A stretch of 64,000 bases of DNA from DASYDU01 sp050248495 (lineage in GTDB: Bacteria; Planctomycetota; Planctomycetia; Pirellulales; Lacipirellulaceae). Positions 33,442 to 43,289 of the stretch are shown piece by piece. The translations under genes and the position numbers were made by a program. Within the stretch, counting starts at the first letter, position 1. Each line of letters opens with the position of its first letter. The stretch covers positions 1-64,000 of the forward strand of contig JBFWSG010000024.1 of assembly GCA_050248495.1 (NCBI GenBank). Direction: 5' to 3'. Below the pieces are notes generated by a model. That model made no database searches. It was not told the DNA's origin and saw nothing but the letters and a program-made list of their open reading frames with translations.

Positions 33442-35805
33442 ATGTCAGGCAGCGCTCGCTCGAAGTGGATCGCGACGGCGCTAATCGTAGCGATTGTAGC
33501 GGGTGAAACGGCGCCCAAACCGGCGTCCGCACAGCCGCCTGCGGCCCCGCTGGACGCTGCCCAGGTGCTCCAGGCCATCGAACGCGGCATCGCCTATCTC
33601 AAGCGTGAGCAGTCGCCCCGCGGCAATTGGGGGGAAATGGCGGGCTACACCGGCGGCGTCACCGCGCTGGTGACGCTCTCGCTCTTGAACGCTGGGGTCC
33701 CTGCCGACGATCCCGTCATCCAAAAGGCCCTCGAATATCTGCGCGGCCTGAAGCTGGAGCGAACCTACGTCGTTGCACTCCAGACGATGGTCTTCTGCGC
33801 GGCCGAACCGAACCGGGACATGGTCCTGATCGATCGCAACGTCCGCTGGCTCGAATCGAAGCAAGTGACCGAGGCGGATCGCAAGGGGGCCTGGTCGTAT
33901 CCCGGCCCCGGCGGCGACAACAGCAATTCGCAATTCGCTGTGCTCGCGCTCTACGACGCCCAGAGCGTGGGGGCAAAGGTCAAGCGGCAGACCTGGCAAA
34001 TGGCGGCCGACTACTGGCGGAACACCCAAAACGACGACGGCTCTTGGGGCTATGTACCGGGCGACGCGGGTTCGGGCAGCATGACCTGCGCGGGGATCGG
34101 CGCGCTCGCCACCTCGACCGCGGCGCTCGCCTCCGGGGATGCCACCGTCGAAGGCGGCCACGTCAACTGCTGCCGCCCCCACACAGAAGATCACGCCCTC
34201 GAGCGGGCGGTAAGCTGGCTCGCAAACCATTTTTCGGTGACGCGTAACCCCCGGCCCGACGGCTCCGGACAGGCTTGCTTGTATTATTATCTCTATGGCC
34301 TGGAGCGAGCCGGCCGGCTCTCCGCGCGGCGCTTCATCGGCGACCACGATTGGTATCGCGAGGGGACCGAGTACCTGGTGAACGATCAGGATCGTCTGTC
34401 GCACTTTTGGCAAGGCACCTGGCACGCCGAGCAGCAGCCGCAAATCAGCACCGCGCTCGCACTGTTGTTCCTTGCCAAAGGGCGCCGGCCGGTCGTGATG
34501 GCCAAGCTCGACTACGGCAACGGCCAAAACGAATTGTGGAACCAGCATCGCCGCGACGCCGCGAATCTCACCGCCTACACGGAAAAGAAATGGGACCTGG
34601 GGCTGACCTGGCAGACGATCAACGCCGAACGGGCGACGGTGGAAGATTTGCTGCAGTCGCCCGTGCTCTACATCAGCGGCAGCCGTGCGATCGGCTTGTT
34701 GCCGTATGCCAACAAGCTCCGCGACTACGTGGATCGCGGCGGTTTTATCTTCGCCGAGGCCTGCTGCGGCGACTCCCACTTGTTCGATCAGAGTTTCCGG
34801 CAGCTGATGAGCGCGGTCTTCCCGGAGCCGGAGTACAAATTGCAGCAGGTCACGCCGGGCCACCCGATCTGGAACATGGAGGACCAGGTGCGGCCCGATT
34901 CCGCGTATGTCGGCAGGTTGTGGTCGGTCGAATACGGCTGCCGCACCTCCGTGATCTACTCGACCGAGGACCTTTCGTGCTACTGGGAGCTCGCCCAGCC
35001 CGGGCGGCCGACGACGTATCCCGAGCCGGTCGAAGCACGGATCGACGATGCGCTCGCCGTGGGCATTAACGTGCTGACCTACGCCACCAATCGCGAGCCG
35101 AAGGGCAAAGAACAAAGCTTCGACCTGCCACTGGCAGACCTGGACGCCTCGAAGCATGGCACCCGCGGCTTCATCGAGATCGCCAAGCTCTACCACGGCG
35201 GCGGCTGCAACGACGCGCCGGGGGCGCTCGTGAATCTGGTCCGCGCCGCATCGGCCGGCGAGCTGCAGCTGCAGGTGCAGGCCGCGCCGAAGATGATCGG
35301 CATCGGCGACGGGAGCCTGTTCCGCTACCCAGTGCTGTTCATGCACGGCCGGCGCGATTTCCGTTTTACCGCCGCAGAACGAACACGGCTCGCCGAATAT
35401 TTAGAGCGCGGCGGCACCTTGATGGCCGACGCGATCTGCGCGTCGAAACCATTCACCGCCGCCTTCCGCCGCGAAATCGGCGAAACGCTGCCCAACCTCT
35501 CGATCGAACGCATTCCGCCCGACGACCCGATCTTCACGACCGCCTTCGGCGGCTTCGACATTCGGCGCGTCCAGCTCCGCGATCCGGAAACCGCCGCCGG
35601 CGCGAAGCCCGGCACTGCCCGCACGCGCCAAACCGAACCTCAGCTCGAAGGCATCCGCATCGGCGACCGCTGGGCCGTGATCTTTTCGCCCTACGACATC
35701 AGCTGCGCGCTCGAGGAACACGAAGCCTTCGGCTGCCGCGGCTACACCCGCCAGGACGCCGCCCGGATCGGACTGAACGTGCTGTTGTATTCGATAAATC
35801 AGTGA
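33442..35805 (+). CDS. DUF4159 protein with terpene-cyclase-like toroid
   Basis: The 787-residue exported protein has a signal peptide (IATALIVAIVAGETAPKPASAQ). An alpha/alpha-toroid resembling prenyltransferase/squalene-cyclase repeats follows (AIERGIAYLKREQSPRGNWGE; NSQFAVLALYDAQS; WRNTQNDDGSWGY). The second half holds two DUF4159/GATase-like segments (LQSPVLYISGSRAIGLLPYANKL; FRYPVLFMHGRRDF) with ATGH-like substitutions. Such toroid-plus-DUF4159 proteins sit beside MoxR/BatA modules in planctomycetes, as here divergently from moxR. Its role is unknown, probably periplasmic binding or scaffolding. Confidence 0.85.
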   Translation: MSGSARSKWIATALIVAIVAGETAPKPASAQPPAAPLDAAQVLQAIERGIAYLKREQSPRGNWGEMAGYTGGVTALVTLSLLNAGVPADDPVIQKALEYLRGLKLERTYVVALQTMVFCAAEPNRDMVLIDRNVRWLESKQVTEADRKGAWSYPGPGGDNSNSQFAVLALYDAQSVGAKVKRQTWQMAADYWRNTQNDDGSWGYVPGDAGSGSMTCAGIGALATSTAALASGDATVEGGHVNCCRPHTEDHALERAVSWLANHFSVTRNPRPDGSGQACLYYYLYGLERAGRLSARRFIGDHDWYREGTEYLVNDQDRLSHFWQGTWHAEQQPQISTALALLFLAKGRRPVVMAKLDYGNGQNELWNQHRRDAANLTAYTEKKWDLGLTWQTINAERATVEDLLQSPVLYISGSRAIGLLPYANKLRDYVDRGGFIFAEACCGDSHLFDQSFRQLMSAVFPEPEYKLQQVTPGHPIWNMEDQVRPDSAYVGRLWSVEYGCRTSVIYSTEDLSCYWELAQPGRPTTYPEPVEARIDDALAVGINVLTYATNREPKGKEQSFDLPLADLDASKHGTRGFIEIAKLYHGGGCNDAPGALVNLVRAASAGELQLQVQAAPKMIGIGDGSLFRYPVLFMHGRRDFRFTAAERTRLAEYLERGGTLMADAICASKPFTAAFRREIGETLPNLSIERIPPDDPIFTTAFGGFDIRRVQLRDPETAAGAKPGTARTRQTEPQLEGIRIGDRWAVIFSPYDISCALEEHEAFGCRGYTRQDAARIGLNVLLYSINQ

Positions 35806-35966
35806 GCGACGCGTCGGCTCGCCGTCGACCGCGTCGAACCGCACTGCTATCACAATCACAAGTCTTTTTACAGCAGCACGTTGCAACTCACGCTAGCGGC
35901 CGCAAAGCCGCTTGACCCTGCGCGCCAGCCGCACTTATAATCCGCCGCAATTTTTGTCGCGACATT

Positions 35967-38900
35967 TTGCGCAATTGTCGGCGGCGCTTCGGCTTGCGGC
36001 GAAGCGCTCGACAGAGCGGCCTGTCGCGCCGAAAGGTTTGCGCACTTTTCAACACCCTTGGCAAGGATGCCCGTCTGATCTCGGGTTTGAAACGCTGGTG
36101 GCTCGCGCCTCGTTCGAGGCCGTGGAATCGCTGCGCACGGGGTGCGCGCCGGCTCGCGGTCTGCGCGCTGGCGATCATCTCGCTCTGCCGACTGGCGCTC
36201 GCTCAAGACGCAATCACTTTGCCGCGCGAAGATGAGCGATTTGCAGTCTCGGTGGCCGCCGATTCGGCCGAGCATTGGCAACAGGGCATCTACGACGTCT
36301 GGCACCTCGCGGGCAATTGCCGCGTGCGGCAGGGAGGGACCGAGGTCTGCGGGCCGGAGGCGGTCGTGTGGATCGATCAAGGCGAGGCCGGGCAGGAAAA
36401 CGCGCCCTCCAAAGTCATTGCCTACTTCGAGCGCGGCTCGCAACAAGCGGTCCAGCTCCAGCACGGCGCCGCAAGCGACAACGCGCAAGGCGACCGACTC
36501 GAAACTCCCGCCTGGTTCGGACGATTCACGACGATCGCTGAAGTCGAAATCAAATCGCCGCGACAGCAATCCCGGCCCGCCACGCTGCCAGCGATCGTCG
36601 AGCGCGGCCTCAAGAGGTTCGGGCCTCACCCCCACACCGCCAATCAACCGGTCAAGCAGGACCCCGCGGTGGCGCAGGCCCAATTCACGCAGACTGTCCC
36701 CACACCCGATCCCTTGGTGCCGGCCGGCGCCGCACCATTCCGCCGTATTCACATCGGAGCGCGGAGCGATGTGCCGCCCAGCGTCATTTGGCGTCCCTCG
36801 CCCAGCGGCGAAAACATCGCCATCGTAAGCGGCGGCGTAAACGTGATCATCGATGGCCTGAGCGTCGAAGGCTTACCCGCCTCGTTCGGCCCGCTGGGCA
36901 CGGTCGACATCGAAACCGACCGCGCGGTGATCTGGACCGGCGCGCTACCCACCGGCGGCGAAGGAGGCCAGGTCACGCAGCAAAACGATGCCCCGCTCGA
37001 AATCTACATGGAAGGCAACATCATCTTTCGGCAGGGCGACCGCGTCGTGTATGCCGATCGGATGTTCTACGACGCCCGCCGCCAGGTCGGCACGATCCTC
37101 AACGCCGAGCTGATCGCCCCGCCGCCCAAATTCGGCGGCTACCAGTACCAGGGCCTGGTGCGGCTCAAGGCGGGCGCGATTCGCCAGCTCGATGCCTCGC
37201 GGTTCGTCGCCCAGGACGCGCTGCTCACGACCAGCCGGTTGGAAGACCCCGCCTACAGCTTCGATTCGCAAACGATCACGCTCTCCGATCGTCCGCAGCC
37301 GATCGCCGGCCCGTACACGGGAATGACGGGCGTCAATCCGGCGACGGGCGAGCCGGCATTTGAGCATTCGTACCAGGTCGAGGCCCAGCAGAATTTCCTC
37401 CGCATCTCCGGCGTGCCGGTCCTGTACTGGCCCACGTTCGCCACGAGCCTCGATAAGCCGACGTTCTACGTGAACAACCTGCGGGTGCGGAACGACTCGA
37501 TCTTCGGCTTCCAGGTGCTCACGGAACTCGATGCGTTCCAGCTCCTGGGTTACGACTCGCCGGACGGCGTCGAGTGGGATCTCAATCTCGACTACTTGAG
37601 TCAACGCGGATTCGGCTTCGGCACGAGCGTCGACTACGACCGCGACGGCTTTTTAAACATCCCTGGACCGACCCGCGGCCGGCTCGACGCCTGGTTTATC
37701 AACGACACCGGCCGCGACAACCTGGGCCTTGGCCGCCGCGACATCGTCCCCGAAGCGGAATTCCGCGGCCGCACGTTCTGGAACCATCGCCAGAAGCTCG
37801 TTGGCGGCTGGCTCGACGACTGGACCGTGCAAGGCGAGGTCGGCTGGCTCAGCGACCGCACGTTCCTCGAAGAATACTACGAGAACGAATGGGACAACAA
37901 CAAGGACCAGCTCACCGGGGTGCGGCTGCGCCGCGTCTTTGACAATCAATCGTTCTTGATCGAAGCCAACGGCCGGCTCAACGACTTTTTCACGCAAACG
38001 CAGTGGCTGCCACGCGGCGACTTCTACTGGCTCGGCGAATCACTGTTCGACGACCAGACCACGCTCTATTCACACACCTCGGCTGCCTACGCCAACCAGG
38101 GCATCGCCACGCCGCCGTCGAATCCAACGCTCTTGAGCCAGTGGACGCTGCTGCCCTGGGAAGTCGACAGCTTCGGCAATCCCACCGACGCCAAGGGCGA
38201 GCGGCTGGTGACTCGCAACGAGATCGACTATCCGTTCGAAGCCGGTCCCTTTAAGATCGTGCCATACGCGTTGGGTGAATATGGCCATTGGGGTGCGGAC
38301 CTGGAGGGCAACAACATCCAGCGGCTCTGGGGTCAGGCCGGCGTGCGGGCCAGCATTCCCTTCTGGGCGGCCGATCCCTCGATCCGCGATCCGTTGTTCA
38401 ACATCAATGGACTCGCCCACAAAGTGGTCTTCGACGCCGAAGCGTCCTACGCCGACGCCGATCAGAATTTCAGCGAGTTCCCGCTCTACGACAACATCGA
38501 CGACACGTCGGTGGTCGAGTTCCGCCGCCGGTTGTTCTTCGCACCGGTGGGCAGCCCGGCCCTGGCCGGGCAATTTAATCCGAAGTTCGATCCGCGCTAC
38601 TACGCGATTCGCTCCGGCGTCCAGGACGACGTGACCGCCACCTCGATGGAGCTGGCCGACGACTTGGCGGCGGTCCGCGTCGGCATGCGACACCGCCTGC
38701 AGACCAAGCGAGGAGCCCCTGGCGAACAGCGGATCGTCGACTGGATGACTTTCGATTCCAACGCCAGCATGTTCCCCGACCCCAATCGCGACAACTTCGG
38801 CGAGGTGGTCGGCCTCATTGACTACGACTGGCGGTGGTTCATCGGCGACCGCTTCTCGATCCTCTCCGACGGGGCGGCTGACACGTTTGGCGACGGCTTC

Positions 38901-39269
38901 CGCACCGTTTCGCTCGGCGCCATGCTCAACCGCCCGCTGATCGGCAACGCCTATCTCGGCTTCCGCGCGATGGACGGGCCGCTCACAGCCAACGTCGTCA
39001 TCGGCTCGATCAACTACCGCATGAGCCAGAAGTGGATCGGCTCGGCCACGGGCTCGATCGATTTGGGCAATACCGGCAACATCGGACAGTCGTTCTACGT
39101 GAGCCGCATTGGCGAATCGCTCATCGCCACGGTCGGGGCCAACTACGACCAGTCGAAGGGCAACGTCGGTTTCAGCTTCCTCGTCGAGCCGCGGTTTCTG
39201 CCCAACTTGCAAGTCACCCGCCGCACCGGTATCGAAGTCCCGCCGCCGGGCGTGTATGGGCTGGAATGA
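35967..39269 (+). CDS. LptD/OstA-like outer-membrane protein
   Basis: The 1100-residue product has a signal peptide (RRLAVCALAIISLCRLALAQ, about residues 61-80). A periplasmic part contains ALPLEIYMEGNIIF-like OstA strands (LEIYMEGNIIFRQGDRVVYA; ADRMFYDARRQVG). A large C-terminal beta-barrel ends with alternating strands (TANVVIGSINYRMSQK; IGESLIATVGANYDQSKGN). This is the form of LPS-transport protein LptD, which inserts lipopolysaccharide into the outer membrane. The N-terminal 60 residues are arginine-rich and no ATG precedes the signal peptide in frame; TTG 35967 or TTG 36087 (41st codon) could start it. Confidence 0.75.
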   Translation: MRNCRRRFGLRRSARQSGLSRRKVCALFNTLGKDARLISGLKRWWLAPRSRPWNRCARGARRLAVCALAIISLCRLALAQDAITLPREDERFAVSVAADSAEHWQQGIYDVWHLAGNCRVRQGGTEVCGPEAVVWIDQGEAGQENAPSKVIAYFERGSQQAVQLQHGAASDNAQGDRLETPAWFGRFTTIAEVEIKSPRQQSRPATLPAIVERGLKRFGPHPHTANQPVKQDPAVAQAQFTQTVPTPDPLVPAGAAPFRRIHIGARSDVPPSVIWRPSPSGENIAIVSGGVNVIIDGLSVEGLPASFGPLGTVDIETDRAVIWTGALPTGGEGGQVTQQNDAPLEIYMEGNIIFRQGDRVVYADRMFYDARRQVGTILNAELIAPPPKFGGYQYQGLVRLKAGAIRQLDASRFVAQDALLTTSRLEDPAYSFDSQTITLSDRPQPIAGPYTGMTGVNPATGEPAFEHSYQVEAQQNFLRISGVPVLYWPTFATSLDKPTFYVNNLRVRNDSIFGFQVLTELDAFQLLGYDSPDGVEWDLNLDYLSQRGFGFGTSVDYDRDGFLNIPGPTRGRLDAWFINDTGRDNLGLGRRDIVPEAEFRGRTFWNHRQKLVGGWLDDWTVQGEVGWLSDRTFLEEYYENEWDNNKDQLTGVRLRRVFDNQSFLIEANGRLNDFFTQTQWLPRGDFYWLGESLFDDQTTLYSHTSAAYANQGIATPPSNPTLLSQWTLLPWEVDSFGNPTDAKGERLVTRNEIDYPFEAGPFKIVPYALGEYGHWGADLEGNNIQRLWGQAGVRASIPFWAADPSIRDPLFNINGLAHKVVFDAEASYADADQNFSEFPLYDNIDDTSVVEFRRRLFFAPVGSPALAGQFNPKFDPRYYAIRSGVQDDVTATSMELADDLAAVRVGMRHRLQTKRGAPGEQRIVDWMTFDSNASMFPDPNRDNFGEVVGLIDYDWRWFIGDRFSILSDGAADTFGDGFRTVSLGAMLNRPLIGNAYLGFRAMDGPLTANVVIGSINYRMSQKWIGSATGSIDLGNTGNIGQSFYVSRIGESLIATVGANYDQSKGNVGFSFLVEPRFLPNLQVTRRTGIEVPPPGVYGLE

Positions 39270-39338
39270 GTCAGTTGTCAGTCGTCAGTCGTCAGTGGTA
39301 AATTTGACGTCCTCGCTGCAACTGACCACTGACCACTA
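39270..39338. repeat. GTCAGT tandem repeat, inverted arms
   Basis: GTCAGTTGTCAGTCGTCAGT-type array (39270-39298) against GCAACTGACCACTGACCACT (39318-39338). A related array is at 61321-61353. It lies between the LptD-like gene stop and rpiB. Confidence 0.75.
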
Positions 39339-39354
39339 TCCACAGACAGCTGCC

Positions 39355-39783
39355 ATGAAAATCGGCATCGGATCGGACCACGCGGGCTATCGCTACAAAG
39401 AGTTGATCAAGGCGCATCTCGCCGAGCTCGGCCACGAGGTGCAGGACTTCGGTACCGATTCGGAGGCGATGGTCGATTATCCGCTGTTCATCCGCCCGGT
39501 GGCCGAGGCCGTCGCCGCCGGAAAGGTTGAGCGCGGCATCGTGCTGGGGGGCTCGGGCAACGGCGAAGCGATCGTCGCCAACCGCGTGAAGGGCGTCCGC
39601 TGCACGCTCTGCTGGGACGTCGAATCGGCCCGCTTCGGCCGCATGCACAACGACTCGAATTGCCTCTCGATCGGCGAGCGGATGGTCGACGAGGCCGATG
39701 TCCCGGCAATCGTCGATATGTGGCTCGCCACGCCCTTCGAAGGCGGCCGCCACCAGCGGCGGATCGAGATGATCGACCAATAG
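39355..39783 (+). CDS. rpiB: Ribose-5-phosphate isomerase B (actinobacterial-type active site)
   Basis: The 142-residue enzyme interconverts ribose 5-phosphate and ribulose 5-phosphate in the pentose phosphate pathway. It has GIGSDHAGYRYKE at the N-terminus and the anion-hole motif GGSGNGEAIVANRVKG. The E. coli-type catalytic Cys66 is absent; instead Glu71 follows GGSGNG, as in the Mycobacterium tuberculosis enzyme, which uses Glu75 as base. The ATG at 39355 is taken because upstream codons in frame come from the repeat array at 39270-39338. Confidence 0.93.
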   Translation: MKIGIGSDHAGYRYKELIKAHLAELGHEVQDFGTDSEAMVDYPLFIRPVAEAVAAGKVERGIVLGGSGNGEAIVANRVKGVRCTLCWDVESARFGRMHNDSNCLSIGERMVDEADVPAIVDMWLATPFEGGRHQRRIEMIDQ

Positions 39784-40037
39784 GGTTCCGATCGCGTTCT
39801 CAATCTTCCCACGACGCCTGAAATTTTCACGCGAGCGCGCTTGGCTCTGTGCCCGCGCCGCGCTCTCTCGGCGAGCAGATGAAGATTCTCTGGTTGGGGT
39901 ATTCACCCCTATTGTGTTTTCCAGGGCAAGTGGCATGATCAGCGTGCCGGGACCCCTGGTTGACTATTTCTCGTCCACCCGGCCTGCCCTCCGGCCTGAA
40001 TTGTCGGCTGACGTCACGTCATTCGAGGTACTCTGCC

Positions 40038-41936
40038 ATGACCGCACGACTCTCGGAATTGCATCCGCCGGTGTTGGAATCGATTCGGCATGACCACGAA
40101 TTGATGGAGGAAATCGAAAGTCACACGGGTCAGCGGGCCGGCGACGTCGGCCGACTGATGGAAGGAGTCTCGAGTGCCGAGTCGCGGCGGATGTTCGCGA
40201 CTTTTGCCGGCCAGGGAGGAGTGCCGGACAGCTTCTCGCAAGCCGGGACTTTCGAGGCGATCATCTTGCGCCGCGGCCGCCCCTCGTTCCTCGTGCAACA
40301 CGACAGCTATGTGATTCCCAACGACGAACAGGTCTGGACGGGTCGACTTCAACCGTCGCGCCAGGCGCTGGAGTCCGCGATTCGCTCGGTCGGCCGGATC
40401 GAGGTCAGCGGCCATCCTGAGCTCGATTGGATCGGCACCGGTTGGCTCGCCTCCCCTGACCTGGTCGTTACCAATCGCCACGTCGCCAATGAGTTCGCCT
40501 TCGCCGGCGGGCGCGGCTTTGTGTTCCGTCCCGGGCTGGGCGGCGGACCGATGCACGCGAACATCGACTTCAAGGAAGAATTCGGCGGCACCGACGAGGC
40601 CGCCGTCGACGTCGTCGACATTCTTTTCATTGCCGGGCAAACCGCCGGCCAGCCCGACATGGCCGTGCTGAAACTAAAGACGCCCGTCGACCGCACACCG
40701 CTCTCCCTGGCCGATTCGAGCACCGCGACGGGCGAGTTTATCGCCCTGATCGGCTACCCGGCCCGCGACGACCGCCGCAACGACCCGGCCGTCGCCCGGG
40801 ATATCTTCCGCGACATCTACGAGAAAAAACGGCTGGCGCCCGGCAAGCAAATCGATACCGGGCTATCCAACGCCGTCGTCTTCGAGCACGACTGCACTTC
40901 GCTCGGCGGCGCGTCCGGTGCGGCGCTGATTGACGTCGGCACCGGCAAGACCCTGGGCCTCCACTTCGGGGGCCGATTCGAGCAATCTAACTTCGCAGTC
41001 CGCGCCGAGGTGGTCAGCCGCGTGCTGGGCAGCGTCCAGCGCACGACGACCGCGTTCGGCTTCGCGGCGGAGGCTCCGGCCGCCGATCCGGACGAGTATG
41101 CCGACCGGCCCGGCTACGAGGCCGAGTTTCTCGGCTCGGGCGATGATCTCTTCGTGCCACTCCCGGAAGTCCGCGGCACGCGCCAGCGCGATTTGCTCCG
41201 TCAGACTCGCGGGCCAAACCGCGGCTCCGACGAGCTCCGCTACATGCACTTCTCGATCAAAATGAGCAAGTCGCGCAAGCTGCCATTTTTCACGGCCTGC
41301 AACATTGACGGCGATTCGCTCCGCCGGCCACGGCGCGGGCGCGACGTCTGGCGATTCGATCCGCGGATTCCCGACACCGCACAGGTCGGCAACGACCTGT
41401 ATGCCGACAACAAACTCGACCGGGGGCACCAGGTGCGGCGGCTCGATCCGGTGTGGGGCAGCAGCGAGGAAGCGAAGCTGGCCGAATTGGACACGTTTCA
41501 TTTCACCAACTCTTGTCCGCAGCATGCGCGGCTCAATCAGGGCAAATCGCTCTGGGCCGGATTGGAGGATTACATCCTCGACAACACCGATGAAAAGAAC
41601 CTCCGCATCTCGGTCTTCACCGGACCCGTGTTCGACGAACGGGACTTGGTCTATCGGGACACCAAGATCCCTGAGGAATACTGGAAGGTCGTGGTCAATG
41701 TCCGCGACGACGGCCGGCTCTCGGCCACGGCCTACGTCCTGAGCCAAGGGCAGTTCATGGACGACATCGAGTTCGCCTTCGGACCGTTTCGCACCTTCCA
41801 AGTTCCGATCCGCAAGGTCGAAGCAAAAACGGGCCTCCACTTCGGGCCGCTGAGCGACTTTGATCCGGTAGAGAGCATCGAAGGCCCGGATGCCGCCATC
41901 GAAGTCGATCGATTGGAACGGATCGTTCTGGGCTGA
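40038..41936 (+). CDS. Trypsin-like protease fused to a NUC1-type nuclease
   Basis: The 632-residue protein has three parts. Residues 1-110 are mostly helical (ELHPPVLESIRHDHELMEEI) with no signal peptide. Residues about 125-340 are a trypsin-like serine protease with H148 (TNRHVAN), D207 (PDMAVLKL) and S293 (LGGASGAAL). Residues about 390-600 are a beta-beta-alpha-metal NUC1 nuclease with the DRGH motif (catalytic H464) and metal-ligand N500 (ARLNQGKSLWAGLED). All catalytic residues are present. Protease/nuclease effectors of this kind occur in bacterial immune or cell-death systems, so a suicide effector is the best guess. The ATG at 40038 is preferred because the helical domain begins there; upstream frame is open to 39960. 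Confidence 0.85.
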   Translation: MTARLSELHPPVLESIRHDHELMEEIESHTGQRAGDVGRLMEGVSSAESRRMFATFAGQGGVPDSFSQAGTFEAIILRRGRPSFLVQHDSYVIPNDEQVWTGRLQPSRQALESAIRSVGRIEVSGHPELDWIGTGWLASPDLVVTNRHVANEFAFAGGRGFVFRPGLGGGPMHANIDFKEEFGGTDEAAVDVVDILFIAGQTAGQPDMAVLKLKTPVDRTPLSLADSSTATGEFIALIGYPARDDRRNDPAVARDIFRDIYEKKRLAPGKQIDTGLSNAVVFEHDCTSLGGASGAALIDVGTGKTLGLHFGGRFEQSNFAVRAEVVSRVLGSVQRTTTAFGFAAEAPAADPDEYADRPGYEAEFLGSGDDLFVPLPEVRGTRQRDLLRQTRGPNRGSDELRYMHFSIKMSKSRKLPFFTACNIDGDSLRRPRRGRDVWRFDPRIPDTAQVGNDLYADNKLDRGHQVRRLDPVWGSSEEAKLAELDTFHFTNSCPQHARLNQGKSLWAGLEDYILDNTDEKNLRISVFTGPVFDERDLVYRDTKIPEEYWKVVVNVRDDGRLSATAYVLSQGQFMDDIEFAFGPFRTFQVPIRKVEAKTGLHFGPLSDFDPVESIEGPDAAIEVDRLERIVLG

Positions 41937-42087
41937 TTTTGGCGGTCGCACGTTCATGAAGAATCGCCGTAAAGTGATGCAGCGGCGTGTCTTCCGCGGA
42001 CTTGGGCCGGGTGGCGAATCTTCGCGGCCCCGATTAGGATGAATGTTTAGCGATTCATTCATTCTTGTCGGTGTCGAGGCTACCTCC

Positions 42088-42732
42088 ATGACCATTCGGG
42101 CGGAACGCGACGGGCGTTTCTATTTGCGGTTTCTCCTCATCGGCATCGGCTTGTTGGGGTTCTCCCTGTATTGCCTGTACGACGGTTCGATTGCCTGGCC
42201 ATTGCAACAGGAAAAGGCCGTGGCCTACGACAAGTTTGTGCTCGAGGAAAAGAACGAACAGAAGTGGATCGATCTGGCCAACGAAAAAGGGTGGTCGACG
42301 AGTTTTCCAGGTGCGCCCCGAGAACACTACGAGATGGACATCAAAACGCAGTTCTGGATGGCCGGCGGCACGGCAATTCTCGCCGTGTTTCCGCTGCTGG
42401 CGGTGCTCCTCTCGCGCGGACGCTGGATCGAGCTCAGCGGCGACACGCTCACATCCAGCTGGGGTCAAACGGTCAAGATGGACCAGATCACGGGCCTGGA
42501 AAAACGGCAATGGCGGAATAAAGGCATCGCCAAACTCCGCTACGAGGACAACGGTAAGCGGCGAACCTTCGTAATCGACGACTTCAAATTCAAACGCGCG
42601 CCGACCGACCAGATTCTTGCCGAGATCGAGAAGCAAATCAGCCACGACCTGATCACCGGCGGCCCGCCGGAAGGCTACGAGCCGCCCGAGGCGGAAGCGA
42701 TGGCGGAGGCAGAAGCTGCGTCGGACGGGTGA
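42088..42732 (+). CDS. Membrane protein with PH-like domain
   Basis: The 214-residue protein has two membrane helices (LRFLLIGIGLLGFSLYCLY at about 14-33; FWMAGGTAILAVFPLLAVLL at about 89-110). A C-terminal beta-rich part follows (GRWIELSGDTLTSSWGQTV...ITGLEKRQW) that resembles bacterial PH-like (bPH) domains. An acidic, proline-rich tail (PPEGYEPPEAEAMAEAE) ends it. The ATG at 42088 starts just before the first basic residues; an ATG 15 codons upstream is possible. Function unknown. It lies between the protease/nuclease gene and moaB. Confidence 0.7.
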   Translation: MTIRAERDGRFYLRFLLIGIGLLGFSLYCLYDGSIAWPLQQEKAVAYDKFVLEEKNEQKWIDLANEKGWSTSFPGAPREHYEMDIKTQFWMAGGTAILAVFPLLAVLLSRGRWIELSGDTLTSSWGQTVKMDQITGLEKRQWRNKGIAKLRYEDNGKRRTFVIDDFKFKRAPTDQILAEIEKQISHDLITGGPPEGYEPPEAEAMAEAEAASDG

Positions 42733-42779
42733 TCGCCGCGATCCTGGCTGTCATCAAACTGCCGCACGGTCGTCGTCGC

Positions 42780-43289
42780 TTACTTCCGCGCCTCGTGCAC
42801 CACGTGCGCCAGTTCCGGCAGGATCAGCTTGTCGAGCGCCAGCCGCACCGCCGCCGTGCTGCCCGGCATCGTCAGCAGCACCACCTGGCCGATCACGCCG
42901 CCGATCGTGCGGCTGAGCATCGCCGCGGGGCCGATGTCTTCGTAACTCAGCATGCGGAACAGCTCGCCGTAGCCGGGCAGCGTTTTGGTGAGTAGCGCGC
43001 TCACGGTTTCGTACGTCTGATCGCGGGCCGCAATGCCGGTGCCGCCGGTGATCAGAATCGCGTCCAGCAGCGTAGCGTCCGCCAGCTCTTCGACCAGCGA
43101 GCGAATGCGATTTTGATCGTCGGGCACGATCTCGCGCCGCGTAATCGTGTGGCCCGCCCCGGCGAGGCTCTCGGCGAGCATCAGCCCGCCGCGGTCGGTT
43201 TCCAGCGTGCGGGTGTCGCTCACCGTGACCACCGCGCAGCGGACCGTTTTTCGGGCCTCGGCGCGATGTTGTTGGGTCGATTCGCTCAT
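42780..43289 (-). CDS. moaB: Molybdopterin adenylyltransferase (MoaB/MogA family)
   Basis: The 169-residue protein has the MoaB/MogA motifs: VTVSDTRT near the N-terminus, ILITGGTGIAARDQTYETV in the middle, MLSYEDIGPAAMLSRTIGG, and the C-terminal LPGSTAAVRLALDKLILPEL-type stretch. It adenylylates molybdopterin before metal insertion (or, in some species, is a non-catalytic paralogue). No other molybdenum-cofactor gene is in the window. Confidence 0.92.
   Translation of the reverse strand: MSESTQQHRAEARKTVRCAVVTVSDTRTLETDRGGLMLAESLAGAGHTITRREIVPDDQNRIRSLVEELADATLLDAILITGGTGIAARDQTYETVSALLTKTLPGYGELFRMLSYEDIGPAAMLSRTIGGVIGQVVLLTMPGSTAAVRLALDKLILPELAHVVHEARK

Noticed and set aside
33404..33505. 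Short frame METCPRCGEGF ahead of the DUF4159 gene
   Set aside because: It is 33 codons, overlaps the signal-peptide region of the gene at 33442 in another frame, and ends without a zinc-ribbon pair.
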